From Eubacteriales Family XIII. Incertae Sedis bacterium (lineage in GTDB: Bacteria; Bacillota; Clostridia; Peptostreptococcales; Anaerovoracaceae), in the NCBI GenBank assembly GCA_031281765.1, contig JAITEX010000035.1, positions 1 to 31,223 on the forward strand: DNA of 31,223 nucleotides. Direction: 5' to 3'. The stretch's first letter is position 1. Each line of letters starts with the position of its first letter. The position numbers were made by a program, and so were the translations under genes. The notes under the pieces were generated by a model that made no database searches, was not told where the DNA came from, and was given only the letters and a program-made list of their open reading frames with translations. This document shows, piece by piece, positions 23,508-31,223 of the stretch.

Positions 23508-24730
23508 TTGGGCTCACCTCCTTTCCGCGCCTTTGAAACCGTCGCGTCGGCGTCCACCTGCTCTCCCGCCGGCACCGTCGCGCCGGCCTGCACTTTCGCG
23601 CGCTTGCCGACCACGGCGATCTTTCCCGCGCCTTTCTCCGGCAGTTCGCCCACATGGCTCCGCTTTCCGATAACAACTTCCTCGTCAACAACGCTCATTT
23701 CAACGCGGCCGCCTTCCGCTATGAGCGTCCCGGCCATGATGATACTGTCCTTTACGACAGCGCCCTTTTCAACGACCACGCCCGATGAGAGCACACTGCC
23801 CTCCACCGTGCCGTAAATGCGGCAGCCCTCCGTAATAATGCTGTTCTTTACCGTGGCGTTCTCCGCGATATAGTGCGGCGGCTCGTTCGGGTTCCGCGAA
23901 TAGATGCGCCACGGGTCGTCGTAGAGGTTCAGCGGCGGTCGGTCTAAGAGCAGTTCCATGTTCGCGTCCCAGAGCGAACGTATCGTCCCGACATCCTTCC
24001 AGTACCCCTTGTACTCGTAGGCAAAGAGTTTCTGCTTGCCCGCGAGCATCGCCGGTATCACGTTCTTGCCGAAGTCGTTGTCGGATTCCGGGTCCGCGTT
24101 ATCGCGTATCAGATAATCTTTTATCACGGGCCACTTGAACGCGTAGACGCCCATCGACGCGAGGTCGTTTTTCGGATGCTCGGGCTTTTCCTCGAATTCA
24201 GTAATGCGCATATTCCGGTTTGTGTTCATAATGCCGAACCGTGAGGCCTCTTCGAGCGGCACGCGCAGGACGGCGATGGTCGCATCGGCGCCGTTATCCA
24301 AATGATTGTGAATCATCCAATTGTAGTTCATCTTGTAGATATGGTCGCCGGAAAGGACGAGCAGTATCTCGGGGTCAAACTGGTCTATAAAGTACATATT
24401 TTGATAAATCGCGTCGGCCGTGCCGCTGTACCATTTGCCCGACTTGCCCTTCACATACGGCGGCAGCACAAAGGCCCCGCCCGTAACCGTATCGAGGTCC
24501 CACGGCGAGCCCGTGCCGATATAGGTATTCAGTTCAAGCGGTTGGTACTGCGTCAGTACGCCGACCGTGTCGATGCCCGAACGGACGCAGTTCGACAGCG
24601 GAAAATCAATAACGCGATATTTGCCGCCGAAGGTCACGGCCGGTTTCGCGCGATGCTTCGTCAGCACCCCGAGCCGGCTTCCCTGTCCCCCGGCCAAAAG
24701 CATGGCAACGGTTCTCTTCTTCCTATACAT
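23504..24730 (-). CDS. glgC: Glucose-1-phosphate adenylyltransferase, catalytic subunit
   Basis: A 408-residue enzyme that makes ADP-glucose from ATP and glucose 1-phosphate, the committed step of glycogen synthesis. The intact motif LLAGGQGSRLGVLTKHRAKP (11-30), the conserved GGKYRVIDFPLSNC, VLSGDHIYKMNY near 132 and YWKDVGT near 242 are present. The start at 24730 has GGGGG eight bases upstream. It is the first gene of the run glgC-glgD-glgA-glgP-GH13-malQ-CPBP, all with overlaps or short gaps. The C-terminal tail beyond about 370 is Ala/Val/Gly/Lys-rich and longer than in many homologues. Confidence 0.95.
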   Translation of the reverse strand: MYRKKRTVAMLLAGGQGSRLGVLTKHRAKPAVTFGGKYRVIDFPLSNCVRSGIDTVGVLTQYQPLELNTYIGTGSPWDLDTVTGGAFVLPPYVKGKSGKWYSGTADAIYQNMYFIDQFDPEILLVLSGDHIYKMNYNWMIHNHLDNGADATIAVLRVPLEEASRFGIMNTNRNMRITEFEEKPEHPKNDLASMGVYAFKWPVIKDYLIRDNADPESDNDFGKNVIPAMLAGKQKLFAYEYKGYWKDVGTIRSLWDANMELLLDRPPLNLYDDPWRIYSRNPNEPPHYIAENATVKNSIITEGCRIYGTVEGSVLSSGVVVEKGAVVKDSIIMAGTLIAEGGRVEMSVVDEEVVIGKRSHVGELPEKGAGKIAVVGKRAKVQAGATVPAGEQVDADATVSKARKGGEPK

Positions 24731-24774
24731 ATGACAAGCCCCCTTCCCTGTGGCGCGTCTACACCTGATACTAC

Positions 24775-24780
24775 ATTCTA
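24775..24780 (-). promoter_or_regulatory. Possible -10 element of the glycogen operon
   Basis: TAGAAT on the minus strand would start transcription near 24768 and give a leader of about 38 nt with the AAGGGGG site. No matching -35 hexamer is seen. Confidence 0.3.
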
Positions 24781-24857
24781 CCACGCCGGGGGCAAAACAG
24801 GGGGAATAAAACCGCCGGCGGCCAGTAGGAGATAAAGTAATCGTTGGGTTAAATCAA

Positions 24858-24892
24858 TCAAAAGAACGCGCAGAGGGAGTGCCCCCCTGCGC
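24858..24892 (-). terminator. Terminator of the butyrate operon
   Basis: On the minus strand GCGCAGGGGGG pairs with the region ending CTCCCTCTGCGC (about 10-11 pairs with G-T wobbles, loop CAC), followed by GTTCTTTTGATTG. It lies about 40 nt after the CoA-transferase stop and before the glycogen operon, so it separates the two transcripts. Confidence 0.7.
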
Positions 24893-24933
24893 TTCCAACG
24901 CTTTTGCCGTGCTAAAGAACGTCTCTCTCGCCC

Positions 24934-26265
24934 CTACCGCCTATTGCTCCGTCGCCACACGCCGATTTCTTCCGCGCCGGCGATGAGTTCGTCCCGGAAG
25001 TCGGGATGGGCGATGGAGATGATGGCCTCGGCCCGCTCCCAGAGCGTCCGGCCCTTCAGGTCGACGACGCCGTTTTCCGTCACGAGGTAGTGAACCATGG
25101 TCCGCGGCACCGTCACCACGGCGCCGGGCGTCAGCGTCGGCTTGATGCGGGACACCATGCCGCCCTTCTTCGTATGCGCGGAGCTCATGCAGATAAACGC
25201 CCGCCCGCCCTTTGAGCGGTAGGCTCCGTAGGTGAAATCGAGCTGGCCGCCGGTCCCGCTGATTTGCCGCGTCCCGAAGGATTCGGAACAGACCTGGCCG
25301 AGAATGTCCACCTCGACGCAGTTGTTGACCGCGACGACATTGTCGTTCCGCGCGATGACGAAGGGGTCGTTCGTATAGTCCACCGGATAGAAGGCGACCT
25401 GCGGGTTGTTGTCGATGAAATCATAGGTCTTTTTGCCGCCGAGGGCGAAGGTGCAGACCACCTTGTACTTGTCAATATTTTTTTTGGCGCCCGTCACGCG
25501 CCCCGCCTCTATCATATCGACGAAGGAATCCACAAACATCTCCGTATGGATGCCGAGATCCCGCAAATCGGACTGCGCTATCATGGCGCCTATGGCGTTC
25601 GGCATTCCGCCGATGCCGAGCTGCAGGCAGTCGCCGTCGTGCAGCCGGTCCATAATGAGCTGCGCTATTTTCTGGTCGGTTTCGGACGGCACGATGGGCG
25701 GAAGCTGCGGCAGTTCCCAGTCAGCTTCTATTATGCTATCCACCTTGCTGATATGAATGCCTTCCTCAAAGCCGCCGAGGCACCGGGGCATATGCGGGTT
25801 GACTTCGAGCACCACGGCGCCCGCCGTTTCGCAGAGCGCCATCGCGTGGGAGACCTGCGGCCCGAAATTGAAATAGCCGTACTCGTCCATCGGCGCGACC
25901 GTCAGGAACACCACATCGGTCCGTATATGTCTCCGGTAATAACCCGGCTGCTCATGGTAGAGCACCGGCAGATGCCAGGCCCGGTTCTCATCGCTCAGCG
26001 CCCGCTCTATCGCGCCGAGATGGGTGCTGTTGTACGCAAAATGTTCGGTGGTCGGGTCGGCCTTGACCGTTTCGGGCATACTCATGCGTGAGGTGCCGCG
26101 AATCTTCACATCGAACAGTTCGTCCTTTCTCAGCGCGAGCGCCTTGTCGAGTTCCACTACCTGCCCGGCGAACGCGCCGTATTCGACCCAGTCCCCGGAT
26201 TTGACGACCTTGACCGCCTCTTCCGCCGTGACCAACTTGCTCGCGTACTCCTGTGTATAGTCCAT
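24934..26265 (-). CDS. but: Butyryl-CoA:acetate CoA-transferase (4-hydroxybutyrate CoA-transferase family)
   Basis: A 443-residue CoA-transferase that moves CoA from butyryl-CoA to acetate, the final step of butyrate formation in many gut Firmicutes. Blocks shared with Roseburia-type But are SGDWVEYG (23-30), APMDEYGYFNFGP (124-136), MPRCLGGFEEGIHIS (159-173), LGIGGMPNAIG (216-226) and SGTGGQLDFTYGAY (336-349). E242 in HTEM matches the active-site glutamate position reported near 238 in 4-hydroxybutyrate CoA-transferase. The start at 26265 follows AGGAGG by eight bases. It is the last gene of the hbd-crt-thl-acd operon, which supports the butyryl rather than the 4-hydroxybutyryl assignment. 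Confidence 0.88.
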   Translation of the reverse strand: MDYTQEYASKLVTAEEAVKVVKSGDWVEYGAFAGQVVELDKALALRKDELFDVKIRGTSRMSMPETVKADPTTEHFAYNSTHLGAIERALSDENRAWHLPVLYHEQPGYYRRHIRTDVVFLTVAPMDEYGYFNFGPQVSHAMALCETAGAVVLEVNPHMPRCLGGFEEGIHISKVDSIIEADWELPQLPPIVPSETDQKIAQLIMDRLHDGDCLQLGIGGMPNAIGAMIAQSDLRDLGIHTEMFVDSFVDMIEAGRVTGAKKNIDKYKVVCTFALGGKKTYDFIDNNPQVAFYPVDYTNDPFVIARNDNVVAVNNCVEVDILGQVCSESFGTRQISGTGGQLDFTYGAYRSKGGRAFICMSSAHTKKGGMVSRIKPTLTPGAVVTVPRTMVHYLVTENGVVDLKGRTLWERAEAIISIAHPDFRDELIAGAEEIGVWRRSNRR

Positions 26266-26279
26266 GTGCCGCCTCCTTC

Positions 26280-26321
26280 TCACTCCCAATGAACCATCGG
26301 GCTGTGTAAAGGAATTTTCAC
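26280..26321 (-). CDS. Possible 13-codon mini-ORF before the CoA-transferase gene
   Basis: A GTG at 26321 is preceded by AAGGAGG with an eight-base spacer. It opens a reading frame of 13 codons (KIPLHSPMVHWE after the start) that stops at 26280, immediately before a second copy of the same AGAAGGAGGCGG sequence that serves the CoA-transferase. The GTG lies inside the hairpin at 26299-26328. It may be a translated regulatory ORF or a by-product of a duplicated ribosome binding site. Confidence 0.25.
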   Translation of the reverse strand: MKIPLHSPMVHWE

Positions 26322-26328
26322 ACAGCCC
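26299..26328 (-). promoter_or_regulatory. Intercistronic hairpin between acyl-CoA dehydrogenase and CoA-transferase genes
   Basis: GGGCTGTGT (26328-26320) pairs perfectly with ACACAGCCC (26307-26299) around a 12-base loop. No U-run follows, so it is not a standard terminator. It may stabilise or process the mRNA, or set the relative expression of the last gene. Confidence 0.5.
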
Positions 26329-26353
26329 GCCTCCTTCTTGTATAACTTTCGCG

Positions 26354-28159
26354 TCAGTCGATAAAATGCGCGGCGTCAACGCTGAGGAATACGTCGTCAT
26401 TCCGCTCTATCGCGTCCATTCTTCCCGTTACCTGCGGCAGAATAGCGCTGATAAAGTATTTGGCCGTGGCTATCTTGCTCTCGAGGAAGACCTTGTCGTC
26501 CTCTGTGTCCGCGCCCGCCGCCAGCTTTTCCTGCGCGACCGACGCCTGAGACAGGAGCATCCACGCGACCGCTATATCCTCTGCAATATTCAGATACGGC
26601 GTCGCCCACGCGTAGGTGAGGAAACCGTTCTCCTTCAACTGCGTCCGCAGCAGTTCCGTTATCTCGATAAACCGCGTAAGAATGGCTTCCGTGTCCGCCG
26701 CGTAGGAGGCTATGCCATCTACCCCTTTCGCGGTTTCGATGGCGGCCCGGATTTCCGAGACCAGCGCGTCGAACGCGCTGCCGTCCCGCATGACTATCTT
26801 GCGTCCGAGAAGGTCGTTCGCCTGTATGCCGTTCGTCCCCTCGTAGATGCTCGTTATCTTGCAATCACGCGCAAGCTGTTCCACATAATATTCCTGACAG
26901 TACCCGTAGCCACCGAGGACCTGAACCGCGGTCACGCAGGCGTCAAAGCCCTTATCGGACCCGCCGGACTTGCAGAGCGGCGTCAGTATCTCGACCAAGT
27001 CTCCATACTTCCTGCGTTCATCCTCGTCCTCCGCAAGCTCCTTTAAATCCAAGCACTTCGCGACGTAGAATATGAGCGCGCGGATACCCTCTGTATAGCT
27101 CTTCATCCACAGGAGGTTTCTCCGCACATCGGGGTGTTCGATAATGGGCACCTGCGGCCCCGTCTTCTGGCCGAACGCTACGCCCTGTTTCCGCTCCCGC
27201 GCGAAGTCGAGGGCGTGCAGATAGGCGGAGCTGCCCATCGATATGCCCTCCATGCCGACGACGATACGCTGTTCGTTCATCATATGGAACATCGTCACAA
27301 TGCCTCTGCAGCGCTCGCCGATCAGCTCGCCGATACACGCGCCGTTGTCACCGTAAGCCAAGGACGCCGTAGCCGAGCCCTTCATGCCCATCTTGTGCTC
27401 AATGCCGGTGCAGACCACGTCATTGTCCTCCCCGAGGCTGCCATCGTCGTTGACCCTGATTTTCGGTACGATAAAGCAGGACAGCCCCTTCGTGCCCTCC
27501 GGATCCCCCTCTATGCGCGCGAGCAATATATGTATAATATTCTCGGTCAAGTCCGTATCGCCCTGGCTGATAAACATCTTGTTGCCCTTGATACTGTAGG
27601 TCCCGTCCTCGTTCAGCGTCGCTTTCGCGCTGATTGCGCCGACGTCGCTGCCGGCCTCCGCTTCGGTAATATCCATACAGCCGCCGTAGGTCCCGGCCCA
27701 AATGGGCTCAAGGTATTTTTTCTTTTGCTCTTCCGTGCCGTAGAGATCTATGACCTTTCCGGCGCTGTGCGTCAGGCAGGTATAGACCATCAGCGACTGG
27801 TTCGCCGCGAAGAACAGCATCTGCGTCAGGTAGTTCAGCATGGTCGGCATCTGCTGGCCGCCCCAGTCATAGTCCTCGCCCGGCGCCGTCCAGCCGCCCT
27901 CGCAGAACTTCGCGTAGGCCGCGTGGAATTCTTCCGGCAGCGTGACCTTCCCGTTTTCAAAATGCGCCCCGGTCTTGTCGCCCGCCGCGTTGATCGGGTA
28001 GTATTCACCCACCGCAAGCTTTTCGGCCGTGTCGATCGACATCTCGACGATGTCTTCGGAATAGTCGCTGAACCGCTCATACTCAAATAAGTCGCTTATC
28101 TTCAGCTGGTCGTAGAGCGCGAACCGCGCGTCCCGCAAATCCATCAATTTGTTCCCCAT
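26354..28159 (-). CDS. Acyl-CoA dehydrogenase, long (about 600 aa) subfamily
   Basis: A 601-residue FAD flavoprotein. The standard dehydrogenase core (ITEAEAGSDVGAISAKA near 164-180, QVLGGYGYCQEYYVEQLARD near 413-432) ends with catalytic-base candidate E440 in IYEGTNGIQ. A further 150 residues form the C-terminal extension found in the DmdC-like subfamily, not in the 380-residue Bcd of classical butyrate operons. AAGGAGG six bases upstream sets the start. By operon position it should reduce crotonyl-CoA to butyryl-CoA or act on a related acyl-CoA. No etfAB genes are adjacent, so the electron partner is unknown. Alternatives are oxidation of fatty or 3-methylthiopropionyl-CoA. Confidence 0.88.
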   Translation of the reverse strand: MGNKLMDLRDARFALYDQLKISDLFEYERFSDYSEDIVEMSIDTAEKLAVGEYYPINAAGDKTGAHFENGKVTLPEEFHAAYAKFCEGGWTAPGEDYDWGGQQMPTMLNYLTQMLFFAANQSLMVYTCLTHSAGKVIDLYGTEEQKKKYLEPIWAGTYGGCMDITEAEAGSDVGAISAKATLNEDGTYSIKGNKMFISQGDTDLTENIIHILLARIEGDPEGTKGLSCFIVPKIRVNDDGSLGEDNDVVCTGIEHKMGMKGSATASLAYGDNGACIGELIGERCRGIVTMFHMMNEQRIVVGMEGISMGSSAYLHALDFARERKQGVAFGQKTGPQVPIIEHPDVRRNLLWMKSYTEGIRALIFYVAKCLDLKELAEDEDERRKYGDLVEILTPLCKSGGSDKGFDACVTAVQVLGGYGYCQEYYVEQLARDCKITSIYEGTNGIQANDLLGRKIVMRDGSAFDALVSEIRAAIETAKGVDGIASYAADTEAILTRFIEITELLRTQLKENGFLTYAWATPYLNIAEDIAVAWMLLSQASVAQEKLAAGADTEDDKVFLESKIATAKYFISAILPQVTGRMDAIERNDDVFLSVDAAHFID

Positions 28160-28190
28160 TGTTTCCTCCTTCAAATCATGTTCTGATTCA

Positions 28191-29375
28191 TCACACAATA
28201 TTCTCCACGATAAACGCCGCGGCCGGTCCGCCGCTTGCGCACATGGACGAACAGGCGTAGCGGCCGCCCCTGCGTTTCAGCTCATCTACCGCCGCCATAA
28301 TAATACGCGCCCCCGTCATGCCGACCGGATGCCCGAGCGCGATGCCCGAGCCGTGCGCGTTCAGCCGGTCGTAGGGTATCTTCAGCTCGCGGTTGCAACC
28401 GAGGACCTGCGCGGCAAAAGCCTCGTTCAGCTCCCAGTAATCAATATCGTCTATCTCAAGCCCGGCGAACTTCAAAGCCTTACGTACCGCAGGCACAACG
28501 CCCATGCCCATTATGCGCGGCTCCACCGAACCGCTTGCGGCGGCGACGACGCGCGCTAAGGGTTTGAACCCGAGTTCCTGCGCCTTATCCGCCGACATCA
28601 TAATGATGGCCGCGGCTCCGTCGTTCAGCCCCGAAGCGTTGAACGCCGTGACCGTCCCGTCCTTCTTGAACACCGGACGTTGCCCCGCCGCCTTTTCAAG
28701 GCTGCAGTCCCACTGCGGGTGTTCGTCTGTATCGATGACAGTAACGCCTTTACGCGTTTTGACCTCCACAGGGATTATCTCGTCCTTGAACAGCCCATCC
28801 TGTATCGCTTTGACGGCCCGCTCATGGCTCATCAGGGCAAATTCGTCCTGCTCCTCACGGCTGATGCCGTACATCTCGGCGATGTTCTCGGCCGTGACCC
28901 CCATATGATAGTCCTCAAACGCGCAAATCAGGCCGCCTATCATCAGGCTGTCCTGCACCTTTTCACCGTCGCCCAGACGGTAGCCCTTGCGCGCGTCCAT
29001 CAGCAGATAGGGTGCGTTCGACATACTCTCCATGCCGACAACGGCGCCGACGTCTACCTTGCCGAGCATGATGGCCTGAGACAGGAAGTCCGCGGCCCTC
29101 ATGGACGAGGGGCATTGCTGATGCACGGTCGTCGATATGGTCTCCGCCGGGCAGCCGGCCTTGAGCGTCACCCAACGCGCCGAGTTTCCCGGGGAGCCTG
29201 CCTGATTCACGTGCCCCGCTATTACTTCTTCAATACTATTCGGGTCTATGCCGGCCCGCTCCATGACGCCCTTCAACGCCAAAGTCCCGAGCTCATGGCC
29301 TTTGAATGACTTGAGCCCGCCCATAAAATCACCGATGGGCGTACGCGCTCCGGCCACTATTACTGCATCTTTCAA
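28191..29375 (-). CDS. thl: Acetyl-CoA C-acetyltransferase (thiolase), TTG start
   Basis: A 394-residue thiolase that condenses two acetyl-CoA to acetoacetyl-CoA. The nucleophile is C88 in VHQQCPSSMRAA, which differs from the common CGSG/CSSG form. NEAFAAQ, the histidine motif GHPVGMTGAR and C379 in MCASGGPAAA complete the active site. The start codon is TTG at 29375, supported by GGGAGG with a seven-base spacer and by the normal N-terminus KDAVIVAGARTPIG. It begins 4 nt after the crt stop and is followed 31 nt later by the acyl-CoA dehydrogenase. The unusual Cys motif leaves open a preference for branched or longer acyl groups. Confidence 0.9.
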   Translation of the reverse strand: MKDAVIVAGARTPIGDFMGGLKSFKGHELGTLALKGVMERAGIDPNSIEEVIAGHVNQAGSPGNSARWVTLKAGCPAETISTTVHQQCPSSMRAADFLSQAIMLGKVDVGAVVGMESMSNAPYLLMDARKGYRLGDGEKVQDSLMIGGLICAFEDYHMGVTAENIAEMYGISREEQDEFALMSHERAVKAIQDGLFKDEIIPVEVKTRKGVTVIDTDEHPQWDCSLEKAAGQRPVFKKDGTVTAFNASGLNDGAAAIIMMSADKAQELGFKPLARVVAAASGSVEPRIMGMGVVPAVRKALKFAGLEIDDIDYWELNEAFAAQVLGCNRELKIPYDRLNAHGSGIALGHPVGMTGARIIMAAVDELKRRGGRYACSSMCASGGPAAAFIVENIV

Positions 29376-29379
29376 TGGT

Positions 29380-30144
29380 CTACCTCCCTTTAAATTCCGG
29401 CTTGCGCTTCTCTATGAACGCGCGCATCCCTTCCTTCTGGTCCGCTGTGGCGAAGAGCCGCGCCCAATTGCTCGCTTCGAACTCCACGCCGGCCTGCAGA
29501 TGCGTTTCGTCCGCCATGTTGATACATTGCTTTGCCAGACTCAGCGCGACCTGCGGTTTTGCGGCCAATTCCTCCGCGAGCTTCATCGCGTCTTCCAATG
29601 GGTTGTCCGCTACCGCGTCGACCAAGCCGTACTCCAACGCTTCCGGCCCTTTGACGGCCGCGCCCGTGAAAATCATCTTCTTCGCCTTGGACGCGCCAAT
29701 CAGTCGGGCGAGGCGCTGCGTACCTCCGGCGCCCGGGAAGATACCGAGGTTTATTTCCGGGAAGCCCATCTTTGCGTTTACCGCCGCTATCCGGAAATCG
29801 CAGCAGAGCGCGAGTTCCATGCCGCCGCCGAGCGCAAAGCCCTCGATAGCGGCTATCACCGGCTTCGGGCAGGCTTCTATGCGGCTGAACCTTCCGGAAA
29901 ACGAGAACGCGCGGGCCTCTTCGGGCGTGAACTCCACCATGTTCCCGATGTCCGCTCCCGCCGCGAAATGCTTTTCGCCGTAGACCACGATGGAGCGCAC
30001 GTCCGGATCGGCGGCGAGCTGCGAAAAAGCGCCGTCCAATTCATCTACTAATTCCGCGTTCAAAGCGTTCAGGCTTTCGGGCCTGTTCGGACTGACGACC
30101 GCGACGCCGTTTTCGACGCGGACGGTGATATAGGTATTACTCAT
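29380..30144 (-). CDS. crt: Enoyl-CoA hydratase (crotonase)
   Basis: A 254-residue enzyme interconverting 3-hydroxybutyryl-CoA and crotonyl-CoA. Catalytic glutamates are E110 (GGGMELALCCD) and E130 (GFPEINLGIFPGAGGTQRL). The oxyanion-hole segment HFAAGADIGNM lies at 59-69. The start at 30144 is chosen because it gives the normal N-terminus and overlaps the hbd stop by eight bases; a longer reading extends into hbd. It sits second in the butyrate operon, between hbd and thl. Confidence 0.93.
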   Translation of the reverse strand: MSNTYITVRVENGVAVVSPNRPESLNALNAELVDELDGAFSQLAADPDVRSIVVYGEKHFAAGADIGNMVEFTPEEARAFSFSGRFSRIEACPKPVIAAIEGFALGGGMELALCCDFRIAAVNAKMGFPEINLGIFPGAGGTQRLARLIGASKAKKMIFTGAAVKGPEALEYGLVDAVADNPLEDAMKLAEELAAKPQVALSLAKQCINMADETHLQAGVEFEASNWARLFATADQKEGMRAFIEKRKPEFKGR

Positions 30145-30997
30145 GATAATCGTAGAACCCCTTTCCTGTTTTACGTCCGTAATCCCCTCTGGCATAGCGT
30201 TCGACTAAGCTCGGACTCGGCTTATCGGCCAAATTCCCCGTTTCGCGGTACCGCTCCATGCCGAGATGGTATTCAAGGTCTATCCCAGTCATGTCGAGCA
30301 GCTCCAGCGGGCCCATCGGATGGCCCAACGCGCCTTTTATCGCGTTGTCAATATCCTCGACGGAAGCTATCCCCTGATCGAGCAGGTAACACGCCTCCTT
30401 CGTGATAACCGAGAAGATGCGGTTGCAGAGGAAGCCGTATATCTCCTTATTGACCTTTGCGGGCGTTTTGCCGAGGGCGCGGGCAAGTTCGATGACCGTC
30501 TCCACTGTCTCATCGGAAACGTGCGGGCCCTGCACGACCTCCACGGTCTTCATAATAAGCGCGGGATTGAAGAAATGCATATTCAGCACCTTGTCGGGCC
30601 GACCCGTCGCGTCCGCTATCTTTGAGCTGACTAAGTAGGAACTGTTCGTGGCAAGTATGGCGTGCGGAGGCGCGACCTTATCGAGCTGGGCAAATATCGC
30701 GCGCTTCACCTGCAGGTTTTCGACGGCAGCCTCTATCACCATGTCCGCGTTCGCGGCTCCAGCCTCTATGCTGCCCACAAAATGGAGATTGTCGTTCACA
30801 AACGCGACCTGCTCATCGGTGATTCTCTCCTTGGCCCGTTGCTTCGGCAGCCAACCGGCCACAAATTCCTTCGCCTTGTCCACGGCTTCCGGCGAGGTGT
30901 CTACACAAAAAACCTCAAACCCGGAAACAGCCGAAAGCAGGGCGATTTGCTGCCCCATCAGTCCGGCGCCCACGACACATATTGTTTTGATATTCAT
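30137..30997 (-). CDS. hbd: 3-hydroxybutyryl-CoA dehydrogenase
   Basis: A 286-residue NAD(P)-dependent enzyme reducing acetoacetyl-CoA to 3-hydroxybutyryl-CoA. The Rossmann motif GAGLMG is at 10-15. The catalytic histidine is in NMHFFNPALIMKTVEVV, and the conserved asparagine in GFLCNRIF. AGGAGGGG five to six bases upstream fixes the start at 30997. Length is normal for bacterial Hbd (about 280). It is the first gene of the hbd-crt-thl-acd-but operon. Confidence 0.95.
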   Translation of the reverse strand: MNIKTICVVGAGLMGQQIALLSAVSGFEVFCVDTSPEAVDKAKEFVAGWLPKQRAKERITDEQVAFVNDNLHFVGSIEAGAANADMVIEAAVENLQVKRAIFAQLDKVAPPHAILATNSSYLVSSKIADATGRPDKVLNMHFFNPALIMKTVEVVQGPHVSDETVETVIELARALGKTPAKVNKEIYGFLCNRIFSVITKEACYLLDQGIASVEDIDNAIKGALGHPMGPLELLDMTGIDLEYHLGMERYRETGNLADKPSPSLVERYARGDYGRKTGKGFYDYHE

Positions 30998-31023
30998 TGT
31001 CCCCTCCTTCTTTTGATTCCTGA

Positions 31024-31029
31024 ATTATA
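31024..31029 (-). promoter_or_regulatory. Possible -10 element of the butyrate operon
   Basis: A perfect TATAAT on the minus strand lies 26 bases before the hbd ATG, leaving about 20 nt of leader that contains the ribosome binding site. No -35 is recognisable, and the hairpin of the preceding gene overlaps that region. Confidence 0.35.
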
Positions 31030-31034
31030 ACTGC

Positions 31035-31051
31035 GGGCCGTTAACCGGCCC
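31035..31051 (-). terminator. Weak terminator-like hairpin after the EamA gene
   Basis: GGGCCG pairs with CGGCCC around GTTAA and overlaps the EamA stop codon. Only a short mixed sequence (GCAGTTATAATT) follows rather than a U-run, so termination would be inefficient. Confidence 0.35.
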
Positions 31052-31223
31052 CTTCATCAAGCGCGCCTCGCTGTTCCTTCCGGCGCTCCATGATATTCAA
31101 TAATAAAAGCCCCGCCACCACGAGAACCCCGCCAAACGTGGCGTTCATTGAAAGCCGGTCGCTCATCAAAATCATGCCGGCAAAATAGGCGAATACGGGC
31201 TCCGAGGTGTTTATCATCGACGC
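31041..31223 (-). CDS. EamA/DMT-family transporter, C-terminal fragment (5' end off window)
   Basis: The last 60 residues of a drug/metabolite-transporter superfamily permease. The segment SMINTSEPVFAYFAGMILM, followed by SDRLSMNATFGGVLVVAG and a final hydrophobic helix, then ERRKEQRG, matches the end of the second EamA repeat, where the motif is usually S-x-L-x-x-x-E-P-V. The substrate is unknown. It reads in the same direction as the butyrate operon, about 43 bp upstream of hbd. Confidence 0.75.
   Translation of the reverse strand, partial: ASMINTSEPVFAYFAGMILMSDRLSMNATFGGVLVVAGLLLLNIMERRKEQRGALDEGAG

Overview
This window is an ordinary bacterial chromosome segment from an anaerobic, fermentative member of the Bacillota (Firmicutes), probably a Clostridia- or Negativicutes-type butyrate producer. 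The evidence is AGGAGG-type ribosome binding sites, TTG starts, paired glgC/glgD, and a butyrate gene set ending in a butyryl-CoA:acetate CoA-transferase. I cannot name the genus. Almost everything is on the minus strand. The only clear plus-strand gene is an AEC-family permease. I saw no tRNA, rRNA, CRISPR array, insertion sequence or phage gene.

Layout in plus-strand order. (1) 1-3285: ornithine carbamoyltransferase followed by a PLP ornithine decarboxylase (3' end off the window), preceded by a structured leader ending in a terminator-like hairpin. (2) 3363-5387: an ECF transporter S component and an Lrp/AsnC regulator, divergent from an AEC permease across only 34 bp. (3) 5426-13400: a roughly 8-kb sulfur-type operon, transcribed metY, SSAT-like GNAT, NifD-like, NifK-like, an unlisted 37-codon ORF, then a NitT/TauT/Ssu-type ABC importer (lipoprotein, permease, ATPase). 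In front of metY lies an ORF for a 39-residue peptide with seven Cys codons in a twelve-codon stretch, followed at once by a strong intrinsic terminator. This is a classic attenuation architecture, here apparently reading charged Cys-tRNA. (4) 13470-14182: an AT-rich two-gene island with a VapD-like protein. (5) 14237-24780: a glycogen operon, glgC-glgD-glgA-glgP-GH13 glucosidase-malQ, ending in a CPBP/CAAX-family membrane protein that has lost key catalytic positions. (6) 24858-31029: a butyrate operon, hbd-crt-thl-600-residue acyl-CoA dehydrogenase-CoA-transferase. (7) 31041-31223: the C-terminal end of an EamA/DMT transporter.

The most interesting system is region 3. Two nitrogenase-like component-1 subunits keep the P-cluster-type cysteines but lack residues typical of true NifD. 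They are translationally coupled to an O-acetylhomoserine sulfhydrylase and placed under a Cys-codon leader peptide. My reading is that the importer brings in an organosulfur compound, the nitrogenase-like reductase cleaves a C-S bond, MetY captures the released thiol or sulfide, and the whole set is switched on when cysteine is short. The nearest precedent I know is methylthio-alkane reductase (MarBHDK with MetY). No NifH-like or NifB-like partner is present in this window, so the substrate and the reductase partner are unknown.

Regions 5 and 6 fit a fermenter that stores glucose as glycogen and disposes of reducing power as butyrate. No etfAB genes accompany the acyl-CoA dehydrogenase.
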